From Mongoliitalea lutea (GTDB lineage: Bacteria > Bacteroidota > Bacteroidia > Cytophagales > Cyclobacteriaceae), in the NCBI RefSeq assembly GCF_014652135.1, contig NZ_BMYF01000004.1, positions 62,001-126,000 of the forward strand: DNA of 64,000 nucleotides, given 5' to 3'. Made by a program: the position numbers and the translations under genes. Position 1 is the stretch's first letter. Each line of letters opens with the position of its first letter. Under the pieces are notes generated by a model. It saw nothing but the letters and a program-made list of their open reading frames with translations, searched no databases and was not told the origin of the DNA. Below, piece by piece: positions 51,306 to 58,365 of the stretch.

Positions 51306-53636
51306 ATGTCAACAACCGCTCGTACAGTCCCTATGGGGCAAAAGATTGCCTTCGGGATGGGCATGCTTGCCAACCAAATGTTTCCCGCTTCACTAGGAAT
51401 ATTTATGGTCGTGCTGGTACAAAATCTGGGATTCCCCGGATGGATGTGGGGGGTAGTCTATTTCCTCCCACGGGTACTTGACGCTGTAACTGACCCTATC
51501 ATGGGCTTCATCTCTGACAACACAAAGTCCGTTTGGGGTAGAAGGCGTCAATATGTATTTCTTGGAGCCATCATCATGGGAGTTGCTTTCACAGGAATGT
51601 GGCAACTATACGGAGAAAATAGTGTAAGCTATAATTTCACCTATTTCTTACTAGGTTCATTTGGCTTTTACATAGGCTTGACCATTTTCAGTGTGCCATA
51701 TGTCGCTATGGGATACGAAATGAGTGAAGACTTTCACGAGCGTACCCAGATTATGGCGATTGCCCAGTGGATAGGGCAATGGGCATGGGTAATAGCCCCC
51801 TGGTTTTGGGTGATCATGTACGATCCTAGCTGGTTTCCAAGCCCAGAAGCTGCTACGCGCCAATTGTCCATCTGGGTAGCTGTCGTCTTTTCTGTCTGTG
51901 CGATGATTCCAGCGATTTTCATCTCCAGTAAATCTACCAAAAATGAAAATTTTTCCCCACTTACATTTAATGCTATTGGGGATAGTGTTGCGCAGATTAT
52001 CAAAGGATTTAGAGAAGCTTTTGCTTCAAGGCCATTCCGCAAGTTGTGCATTTCTACATTTTTTATCTTCAATGCATTCAATACCGTAGCCGGTTTTGTA
52101 TTCTTCATCGTCGTATGGCATTTGTTTAATGGAGATGCTGGAGCAGCAGGTTATTGGACTCCGATTTTTGGTAGTGTAGGCGCATTGGTGACCACCTTTA
52201 TTGTGATCCCGATTGTAGCAGCTATGTCAAGAAAAATTGGAAAGAAAAACGCTTTCATGGTATCTCAGGGAATTGCCTTGATAGGCTATGCTTCTTTATG
52301 GTTTCTTTTTGTACCCGGAAAACCTTGGATGTTTATTTTCTCCCTACCCTTCCACTCATTTGGCATAGGAAGTCTTTTTGTGCTGATGATGTCCATGACT
52401 GCGGATGTCATTGACTTGGACGAATTGAATTACGGAGTCCGAAGAGAAGGCGTGTTTGGAGCAATCTATTGGTATATGGTGAAGTTTGGTTTCGCCATTG
52501 CCGGTGGCTTGAGCGGGGTGATTTTGACAGTGGTAGGATTTGATGGCAATGCTGCGGTACAGCCAGAAGGTGCTGTGGATGGGCTAAGGATCTTCTTCTC
52601 TGGATTACCCATGCTTGGAACCATGGCAGCTATGTACCTCATGCATGATTACGATGTAGATGAAGAACGAGCCAATCAGATCCGTGCGGAATTGAATGCC
52701 AGAAAAACAGGAAAAACTGAAGTAACCATCCCACTTTACCGATCCGAAACATCCTTGGTAGTCGCACAACGGGAAGCCTTGAAAACAGATATAGACCTAA
52801 CTGCACATTCACCTGCGGAAGTGAAAAGCCTTTTCAATGGAATCTTAGGAAGTGGTCTCCATGGTATCTGTTTCAGCCCATACTTAGAAGGACAACAAAT
52901 TGGCGACCCATTGAGCGAAGAACAGATTTACCGAAGAATGGAAATCATCGCTCCACATACGGAGTGGATACGTTCTTTTTCTTGCACCGGTGGCAACGAA
53001 CTGATTCCTAAAGCTGCTCGAAAGTTTGGTTTGAAAACCATGACCGGAGCTTGGGTTGATGCGAATAAAGAGATGAATTTACAAGAAATCAACTCTTTGG
53101 TGGCGCTCGCTAAAGAAGGCTTGGTGGATATTGCTGTGATTGGCAATGAAGTACTGATGAGAGGTGACCTGACCTTAGAAGAACTCATTGCCTATATCCA
53201 TCATGTGAAAAAGGAAATCCCCCATGTACCAGTCGCTTATGTAGATACCTACAATCAATTCCTTTCCCATCCTCAACTCATGGAAGCCTGCGATGTGATT
53301 TTGGTTAACTGCTATCCGTTCTGGGAAGGAATTCATATTTCCCATGCGAGCAGCCATTTAAGCAACATGTATGAATTGGTTAAAAATGCATCCAACGGAA
53401 AGAAAGTGATCATCACCGAAACAGGCTGGCCGGATAAAGGCACAGCCCTGCACGCAGCCGAACCATCGGCAGAGAATGCTGTACACTACTTTATCAATGC
53501 CCAACGCTGGGCTAAGGAATCCCAGGTGGAACTCTTCTACTTCTCCTCATTTGACGAATCTTGGAAAGTAAGACAGGAAGGAGATGTAGGCCAATCTTGG
53601 GGTTTATGGAATAAACACGAACAACTAAAATACTGA
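51306..53636 (+). CDS. GPH-type sugar transporter fused to a GH17 domain
   Basis: 776 residues, two modules. Residues 1-455 are a glycoside-pentoside-hexuronide (MFS_2) permease with 12 helices: LPRVLDAVTDPIMGFISDNT, WGRRRQYVFLGA, and DVIDLDELNYGVRREGVFGA are the cation-sugar symporter signatures. After a linker (about 455-496) comes a GH17 barrel (about 497-776) with GICFSPYLEGQQ, acid/base IAVIGNEVLMRGDL and nucleophile VIITETGWPDKG. The C-terminus should be cytosolic, so the enzyme would meet the sugar as it enters. Start MSTTARTVPMGQKIAFG. The free GH17 gene follows 5 bp later and is a homolog of the fused domain. Confidence 0.88.
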   Translation: MSTTARTVPMGQKIAFGMGMLANQMFPASLGIFMVVLVQNLGFPGWMWGVVYFLPRVLDAVTDPIMGFISDNTKSVWGRRRQYVFLGAIIMGVAFTGMWQLYGENSVSYNFTYFLLGSFGFYIGLTIFSVPYVAMGYEMSEDFHERTQIMAIAQWIGQWAWVIAPWFWVIMYDPSWFPSPEAATRQLSIWVAVVFSVCAMIPAIFISSKSTKNENFSPLTFNAIGDSVAQIIKGFREAFASRPFRKLCISTFFIFNAFNTVAGFVFFIVVWHLFNGDAGAAGYWTPIFGSVGALVTTFIVIPIVAAMSRKIGKKNAFMVSQGIALIGYASLWFLFVPGKPWMFIFSLPFHSFGIGSLFVLMMSMTADVIDLDELNYGVRREGVFGAIYWYMVKFGFAIAGGLSGVILTVVGFDGNAAVQPEGAVDGLRIFFSGLPMLGTMAAMYLMHDYDVDEERANQIRAELNARKTGKTEVTIPLYRSETSLVVAQREALKTDIDLTAHSPAEVKSLFNGILGSGLHGICFSPYLEGQQIGDPLSEEQIYRRMEIIAPHTEWIRSFSCTGGNELIPKAARKFGLKTMTGAWVDANKEMNLQEINSLVALAKEGLVDIAVIGNEVLMRGDLTLEELIAYIHHVKKEIPHVPVAYVDTYNQFLSHPQLMEACDVILVNCYPFWEGIHISHASSHLSNMYELVKNASNGKKVIITETGWPDKGTALHAAEPSAENAVHYFINAQRWAKESQVELFYFSSFDESWKVRQEGDVGQSWGLWNKHEQLKY

Positions 53637-53641
53637 TTACT

Positions 53642-54526
53642 ATGTCATTTAATGCTGACAAAGTCCTGGCGCTGACGGGACGTAATTTTGAAGGACTATC
53701 CAAAGAAGAACTTTCAGCACTTTACAATGAAGTACTGGAGTCCGGAATGCACGGATTATGCTTTAGCCCTTATGTAGAGGGTCAACAACCGGGTGATCAA
53801 CTGACGGAAGAGCAAGTTCGCCGAAGACTGGAAATCATTCGCCCTTACACGAAATGGGTGCGCTCATTTTCTTGTACGGAGGGAAATGAATTGATTCCTA
53901 TCATCGCCAAAGAGCTTGGGATGAAAACACTTGTAGGAGCTTGGCTGGGGAAAGATGATGCTATCAACCAAGCAGAAGTGGCCGGATTAATTAAGTTGGC
54001 TAAGGAGGGTTATGTAGATATCGCAGCTGTCGGCAATGAGGTAATGTACCGTAAAGACCTAACGGAAGATGAGTTACTAGGCTTTATTGAGCATGTGAAA
54101 CAAGCCATTCCGAAAGTGCCGGTAGGCTATGTAGATGCCTATTATGAGTTTGAACTGAAACCTCGCATTACTGACGCTTGCGATGTGATTTTGGCCAATT
54201 GCTACCCATACTGGGAAGGCTGTATGCAGGAGTACTCCTTGGTGTATATCAAAGATATGTATCAGAGAGCGCTAAGAGCTGGCAAAGGCAAAAAGGTAAT
54301 CATCACCGAAACAGGATGGCCAAGCCAAGGCACTCCCCTGTATGGAGCTGTCCCTTCCGATGAAAACTTTATGAAGTACTTTATCAATATGCAAACCTGG
54401 TCCAAAGTGGACAACATAGACATGCACTACTTCTCTTCCTTTGATGAGTCGTGGAAAGTCGGAGCAGAAGGTGATGTAGGTGCCTATTGGGGTATCTGGA
54501 CCAAAGACGAGGAGCTGAAGTACTGA
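53642..54526 (+). CDS. free cytoplasmic GH17 glycosidase
   Basis: 294 residues, no signal peptide, aligned end to end with the fused GH17 domain before it (both end in W-x-K-x-E-x-LKY). Motifs: HGLCFSPYVEGQQPGD, acid/base IAAVGNEVMYRKDL, nucleophile VIITETGWPSQG, and FSSFDESWKV. The pair likely arose by gene duplication. It should act on imported beta-glucan oligosaccharides. The last 160 bp recur twice downstream in broken form. Confidence 0.88.
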   Translation: MSFNADKVLALTGRNFEGLSKEELSALYNEVLESGMHGLCFSPYVEGQQPGDQLTEEQVRRRLEIIRPYTKWVRSFSCTEGNELIPIIAKELGMKTLVGAWLGKDDAINQAEVAGLIKLAKEGYVDIAAVGNEVMYRKDLTEDELLGFIEHVKQAIPKVPVGYVDAYYEFELKPRITDACDVILANCYPYWEGCMQEYSLVYIKDMYQRALRAGKGKKVIITETGWPSQGTPLYGAVPSDENFMKYFINMQTWSKVDNIDMHYFSSFDESWKVGAEGDVGAYWGIWTKDEELKY

Positions 54527-54546
54527 GTAGGAGAGCTTTTAAAAAA

Positions 54547-54578
54547 ATTGCCCTCAATCGGATTTGATTGAGGGCAAT
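54547..54578. terminator. terminator after the GH17 gene (copy A)
   Basis: ATTGCCCTCAATC / GATTGAGGGCAAT, a perfect 13-bp stem with a six-base loop. A near copy occurs at 56647-56679 in front of xer. Confidence 0.88.
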
Positions 54579-54667
54579 GATCAACAGATTTTAATAACGC
54601 TCTCATGGTTATTGACAATGAAATAATTTATCAATCTACTATTCAAGGCATTTAGTATATTTGATGT

Positions 54668-54907
54668 ATGAATTGGAAAGAACGGATTGTTTCTGACAAA
54701 AATGTGCTAATGGGCAAACCTATTATCAAAGGTACGCGCATTTCAATCGAGTTTATTTTGGATAGACTAGCTAATGGCTGGTCAGAAGAAATGATTTTAC
54801 AATCTTACCCTTTATTGACAAAAGAAGATCTACTTGCTGTTTATTCTTATTTGAATGACCTTGAGAAGGATGGGCTGGTCTATGAAATCAGAGCGAAAGC
54901 TTTATGA
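54668..54907 (+). CDS. DUF433 (VapB45-type) antitoxin-like protein, orphan
   Basis: 79 residues of DUF433: MNWKERIVSDKNVLMGKPII then KGTRISIEFILDRLANGWSE, and YPLLTKEDLLAVYSYLND. The KPxIKGTRI motif is diagnostic. DUF433 proteins usually pair with a DUF5615 PIN-like toxin; here only the toxin's 3' end remains, directly downstream. It is intact and starts 90 bp after the copy-A terminator. Confidence 0.85.
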   Translation: MNWKERIVSDKNVLMGKPIIKGTRISIEFILDRLANGWSEEMILQSYPLLTKEDLLAVYSYLNDLEKDGLVYEIRAKAL

Positions 54908-54911
54908 AATT

Positions 54912-55024
54912 TTAGCCCTATTTCTATTGGCGAAATTTTATTTGACCTTATAACTAGAGGTATTGATTTTTCTAATAGCTTTACAGTTGTCGATAAAAAC
55001 TCCATACGGATAAGAAAATATTGA
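54912..55024 (+). pseudogene. 3' remnant of a DUF5615-like toxin gene
   Basis: Frame from about 54912 reads FSPISIGEILFDLITRG then FTVVDKNSIRIRKY and a stop at 55022-55024. The xVVxxxSIRIRxx end fits the C-terminus of DUF5615 PIN-like proteins. The 5' two-thirds are missing: the sequence before it is the end of the DUF433 gene. Inferred loss of toxin with antitoxin retained. Confidence 0.5.
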
Positions 55025-55187
55025 AAACTTTATGAAATCCTTCTTCAAAAGGCAAACTTGGTCCAAAGTGGACAACATAGACATGCACTACTTCTCTTCC
55101 TTTGATGAGTCGTGGAAAGTGGGGGCAGAAGGTGATGTAGGTGCCTACTGGGGCATTTGGACCAAAGACGAGGAGCTGATGTACTGA
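55022..55187 (+). pseudogene. broken copy B of the GH17 3' end
   Basis: About 165 bp nearly identical to the last 160 bp of the GH17 gene (54366-54526), including FSSFDESWKVGAEGDVGAYW. A 51-codon frame from ATG 55032 is still open to its TGA. The junction with the toxin remnant lies in TGAAAACTTTATGAA, the same string found inside the real gene. Confidence 0.82.
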
Positions 55188-55206
55188 GGAGTAAAGATTT
55201 TTAAAA

Positions 55207-55246
55207 AGAAAACACCCTTTATCAAAATTGATAAAGGGTGTTTTCT
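55207..55246. terminator. intrinsic terminator after GH17 copy B
   Basis: AGAAAACACCCTTTATC / GATAAAGGGTGTTTTCT, a perfect 17-bp stem with a six-base loop. It differs from the GCCCTCAATC terminators of copies A and D. Confidence 0.9.
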
Positions 55247-55352
55247 AACCATTAAAACAATTAATATATTGAAAGCATAACCTACCAAACTCTACACATT
55301 GCAACATAAATCCTAGATGTTTGGCATCATCTAAGAGATTCAACACTAAATT

Positions 55353-55874
55353 CTATAACCGGTAATTCAAACCTAAAAAATTTCTAATTATTCCATCTCC
55401 AAAATAAGAAGGTTCAAACATAAGGTAAACAGGTTTTTGATTATTTAAGGTCAAGATAGGAATTAAAACTTTGAAATACGCTCCAAAACCAGGCATATTA
55501 TATTGTCTTTGATGAAAGTTAAACACTCCCTGAATTCCTCCTCCTAGCTGAACTTTATGTTGATTAACTTCCATTCCAGTAGTCCAAATCCTTCCAATTT
55601 GCAAATTAGAAGACCAACCCCTAAAGCTATTGATTTCTTCCCCTAATGGCCTTGTTGAAAATTTTGTAGCTAAGACATTAACATGCCATCGATTTAAATC
55701 TTCATTCAGATCAAACCCCGCTCCAATAAAACCTCCAAATACAGTTAAATCTTTTGAAATAATGGTCTGCAATCCCGGACCCGCACTAAAGGAAAATTTA
55801 GAAGATGATTGACAATATACAGATTGTAGTGATAGTATAAATACCAATACATATAAATACGATTTACCTAACAT
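55353..55874 (-). CDS. small outer-membrane-like beta-barrel protein, unknown
   Basis: 173 residues with a signal peptide (YVLVFILSLQSVYCQ) and alternating beta strands (FSFSAGPGLQTIISKDLTVF, KVQLGGGIQGVFNFHQRQY) ending in an aromatic-rich strand FEPSYFGDGIIRNFLGLNYRL, the look of an outer membrane barrel. No named family seen. The gene sits between duplicated GH17 ends and is probably in an operon with the lipoprotein gene upstream, which overlaps its start by one base. Confidence 0.5.
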   Translation of the reverse strand: MLGKSYLYVLVFILSLQSVYCQSSSKFSFSAGPGLQTIISKDLTVFGGFIGAGFDLNEDLNRWHVNVLATKFSTRPLGEEINSFRGWSSNLQIGRIWTTGMEVNQHKVQLGGGIQGVFNFHQRQYNMPGFGAYFKVLIPILTLNNQKPVYLMFEPSYFGDGIIRNFLGLNYRL

Positions 55875-56158
55875 TATAATGTGATTTCTGGGACCAAAAT
55901 AAATTCAAACAATTCCTTTCTTGCCTCATAATCTTTTAAGACTTCTCCCATAAACAAACTTAACTCTTTTAACTTGCTTTCATACTCACTTAACTCTTTG
56001 CCTTTATTGATCTCCAATAACTCTTGGACTAAAAAATCATCCTGTCCAGCATCTTGACAGGAACTAATCACTACTACTCCTAAAAGTAAAATAGATAGAT
56101 AGATAGATAGATAAATAGATTCTTTTTCATACTTTTTAATTTGGTTTATGAATTTCAA
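55874..56158 (-). CDS. small lipoprotein with tetranucleotide repeat in its signal peptide
   Basis: 94 residues. The signal region reads YLSIYLSILLLGVVVISSCQ, lipobox VISSC, and is encoded by an (ATAG)n tract that could shift the frame. The mature part is helical and acidic (DDFLVQELLEINKGKELSEY) with no named domain. It sits directly before the barrel-like gene and would be co-transcribed with it. Expression may be phase variable. Confidence 0.55.
   Translation of the reverse strand: MKFINQIKKYEKESIYLSIYLSILLLGVVVISSCQDAGQDDFLVQELLEINKGKELSEYESKLKELSLFMGEVLKDYEARKELFEFILVPEITL
56091..56118. repeat. tetranucleotide microsatellite (ATAG)n
   Basis: Five perfect ATAG units plus a partial, then AATAGAT, inside the signal-peptide codons of the lipoprotein gene. 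Four-base units do not keep the reading frame when copy number changes. Confidence 0.85.
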
Positions 56159-56335
56159 ATCTATGAAATAAATTTGTTAAATCTTTAGTTTAATATCCTA
56201 ATTTTTTTATTTTTTTTTGTTTTATTATAATTCTATCAATTATTTTATTTTTTTTGAATATGTAAACTATTAATGACCGAATTATCTTCAATTTGAAAAC
56301 ATTTTAAAACATATTAACCATAATTATCAATAAAT

Positions 56336-56427
56336 TATCTCGAGGACGAAAAACGGGTTAGTGCGCATTTGGTTTTATCTTACCTTAAGGATTTAGAGCA
56401 GTTTCCTAGGTTCGTAAGACAACACTT
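56336..56427 (+). pseudogene. broken copy of the xer 5' end (copy C)
   Basis: Translates to LEDEKRVSAHLVLSYLKDLEQF, matching LEYEKRASAHTVLAYRKDLEQF of the intact recombinase at 56712. It carries no start codon and ends in unrelated sequence. It sits 35 bp before GH17 copy D. Confidence 0.75.
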
Positions 56428-56460
56428 GAACTCAATTGAATCGAGCTGTACCTGTCATTG

Positions 56461-56624
56461 AAATATTTATGAAATCCTTCATCAAAAGGCAAACCTAGTC
56501 TAAATTGGACAACATAGACATGCACTACTTCTCTTCCTTTGATGAGTCGTGGAAAGTGGGGGCAGAAGGTGATGTGGGGGCCTACTGGGGCATCTGGACC
56601 AAAGATGAGGAGCTGAAGTACTGA
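56461..56624 (+). pseudogene. broken copy D of the GH17 3' end
   Basis: Again the last about 160 bp of the GH17 gene, including MHYFSSFDESWKVG, but with an in-frame TAG after ten codons. It shares a few bases with copy B that differ from the real gene, so B and D are closer to each other. The copy-A-type terminator and the intact recombinase follow. Confidence 0.82.
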
Positions 56625-56646
56625 GAGTAGGAGAGCTTTTAAAAAA

Positions 56647-56683
56647 ATCGCCCTCAATCGGATTTGATTGAGGGCGATTTTTT
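56647..56683. terminator. terminator (copy D) before xer
   Basis: ATCGCCCTCAATC / GATTGAGGGCGAT, same family as the copy-A hairpin, with a T-run after it. One base pair changed from A-T (copy A: ATTG/CAAT) to G-C (ATCG/CGAT), keeping the stem. Confidence 0.9.
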
Positions 56684-56711
56684 TACAAATTTCCCTTACC
56701 TTCATTTTCCT

Positions 56712-57596
56712 ATGGTAGAATCATTTATCAATTACTTGGAATACGAAAAGCGGGCGAGTGCGCATACGGTTTTAGCTTATCGTAAGGATTTGGAGCAGTT
56801 TGCGGAGTTTTGTAAGACATCCTTTGAAAAGGAGGATATCAGCTTGGCCGAACATGCCGAAATCCGAGCTTGGGTGATTGATTTAGTGGATACCAAGTTG
56901 AGTCCAACATCTATCAATAGAAAAATAGCCACCCTCCGCTCATTTTATAAGTTTCTCCTCCGCTCAGGTGAAATCTCCAAAGACCCAACCTATAAAATCA
57001 AAGCGCTGAAAACGCCCAAGCGACTACCTGAATTTGTCCAAGAGGAGGCCATCGATAAAATCCTAGAAGAAATCAATTATCCTATCGACTTTGAGGGACA
57101 GCGAGACCGCATGGTCATGGATTTTTTGTATTTGACAGGAGTACGTCTTTCAGAACTTACTCAGCTCCAATGGAAAGATATAGACCTAGCCCAGCAGCAA
57201 GTCAAGGTATTCGGAAAACGCAAAAAAGAAAGAATAATTCCCATCATTTCGAGGCTTCAGGAAAATATAATTTCATACAAAAAAGTATTTGAAGAAACAT
57301 TTCCGAATACAAAAGAAAGTGACTATTTTATCGTTACTAAAGAGAAGGAGCAAGCATACCCTATGATGATATATCGAATTGTCAGACATTATTTAGATCT
57401 CTTTGCTCAAACGACCAAGCGAAGTCCGCATTTGTTGAGACATACCTTTGCCACCCACTTGCTTAACAAAGGGGCAGATCTCAATGCAGTGAAAGACCTT
57501 TTGGGACATGCTAACCTCGCTGCAACGCAGGTGTACACGCATAATTCTATGGAAAAACTCAAGGCTGTGTATAACCAAGCACATCCGAAAGCTTAA
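56712..57596 (+). CDS. tyrosine recombinase XerC/XerD type
   Basis: 294 residues from ATG 56712 (MVESFINYLEYEKRASAHTV). N-terminal SAM-like core-binding domain, then the catalytic domain with the Arg in TGVRLSELTQLQW, the HLLRHTFATHLL box (His, Arg), LGHANLAATQVYTH with the Tyr nucleophile. It is the chromosome-dimer-resolution type; XerC versus XerD cannot be decided. An upstream in-frame ATG at 56664 lies in the terminator and is rejected. A second, broken copy of its 5' end lies upstream. The hibernation factor gene follows 30 bp later. Confidence 0.92.
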   Translation: MVESFINYLEYEKRASAHTVLAYRKDLEQFAEFCKTSFEKEDISLAEHAEIRAWVIDLVDTKLSPTSINRKIATLRSFYKFLLRSGEISKDPTYKIKALKTPKRLPEFVQEEAIDKILEEINYPIDFEGQRDRMVMDFLYLTGVRLSELTQLQWKDIDLAQQQVKVFGKRKKERIIPIISRLQENIISYKKVFEETFPNTKESDYFIVTKEKEQAYPMMIYRIVRHYLDLFAQTTKRSPHLLRHTFATHLLNKGADLNAVKDLLGHANLAATQVYTHNSMEKLKAVYNQAHPKA

Positions 57597-57625
57597 TATA
57601 CGTTTAACTTTAAACCAGTAATGTT

Positions 57626-57931
57626 ATGAAACTTCAAATGCATTCCATCCATTTCGACGCAGACCAAAAGCTGATCGACTTTATCCAGAAAAAAGCGGAT
57701 AAATTGGATACGTTTTACGACCGCATTGTCGATGGTGAAGTTTTTATGAGACTTGACAAAAACGAAAAGAATGAAAATAAAATTGTAGAAATCAAACTCA
57801 ATGTGCCCGGCAAAATACTCTTTGCCAAGCAACAAGCGGACTCCTTCGAAGCTGCTACGGACGAAGCCGTCGAAGCACTCCGGAGACAATTGAAGAAGTT
57901 TAAAGAAAAAGTGGTTCTCGCCCACCAATAA
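57626..57931 (+). CDS. hpf: short-form hibernation promoting factor (RaiA/HPF)
   Basis: 101 residues: MKLQMHSIHFDADQKLIDFI opens the family; helix IQKKADKLDTFYDRIVDG, strand VEIKLNVPGKILFAKQQADS, helix AATDEAVEALRRQLKKFKEK. Binds the 30S channel and blocks mRNA and tRNA during stasis. Short form (no C-terminal dimerising domain). Next to the recombinase gene, as in many Bacteroidota. Confidence 0.9.
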   Translation: MKLQMHSIHFDADQKLIDFIQKKADKLDTFYDRIVDGEVFMRLDKNEKNENKIVEIKLNVPGKILFAKQQADSFEAATDEAVEALRRQLKKFKEKVVLAHQ

Positions 57932-57935
57932 CAAC

Positions 57936-57962
57936 AAGCCTCGCATAAGCGGGGCTTTTTTT
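57936..57962 (+). terminator. intrinsic terminator after hpf
   Basis: AAGCCTCGC / GCGGGGCTT (one G-U) with loop ATAA and a T-run after. Confidence 0.88.
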
Positions 57963-58002
57963 GTTAGAAAAACCCTGAAATATGATTCCTTCGGAAAAGA
58001 GT

Positions 58003-58360
58003 AACCATTAAGCAATTAAGGAACATGAAGAAAAACATTAATACCCTTAATACCTTAATGGCAACAAAACCATAGACCGAGATTTTTGAAGGAAAAACGA
58101 ACCATTAAGGAGTTAAGGGACATGAAGAAAAACATTAATACCCTTAATTCCTTCATGGTAAAAAAACCATGGAACAAGATTCCTTCGGAAAAGAGTAACC
58201 ATTAAGGAGTTAAGGAATATGAAGAAAAACCTTAATCCCATTAATTCCTTCATGGTAAAAAATCCACAGAACAAGATTTCTTCGAAAAAGAGAAACCATT
58301 AAGGAGTTAAGGAACATGAAGAAAAACATTAATACCCTTAATTCCTTCATGGTAAAAACC
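58003..58360. repeat. four 97-bp tandem repeats (ACCATTAAGG family)
   Basis: Copies start at 58003, 58100, 58197 and 58294, exactly 97 bp apart; the last is cut short. Each unit holds an inverted pair, for example ACCATTAAGGAGTTAAGG and CCTTAATTCCTTCATGGT around GAACATGAAGAAAAACATTAAT-like spacers, plus a less conserved linker with CCTTCGGAAAAGAG. The last copy runs up to the MFS gene's stop. It is not CRISPR: the whole unit repeats, not just a short piece. Confidence 0.88.
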
Positions 58361-58365
58361 ATTCT

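Noticed and set aside
58003-58360. CRISPR-like array of spaced repeats
   Set aside because: The whole 97-bp unit recurs, copies diverge throughout, and there are no unique spacers of about 30-40 bp or cas genes. No CRISPR array is seen anywhere in the window.
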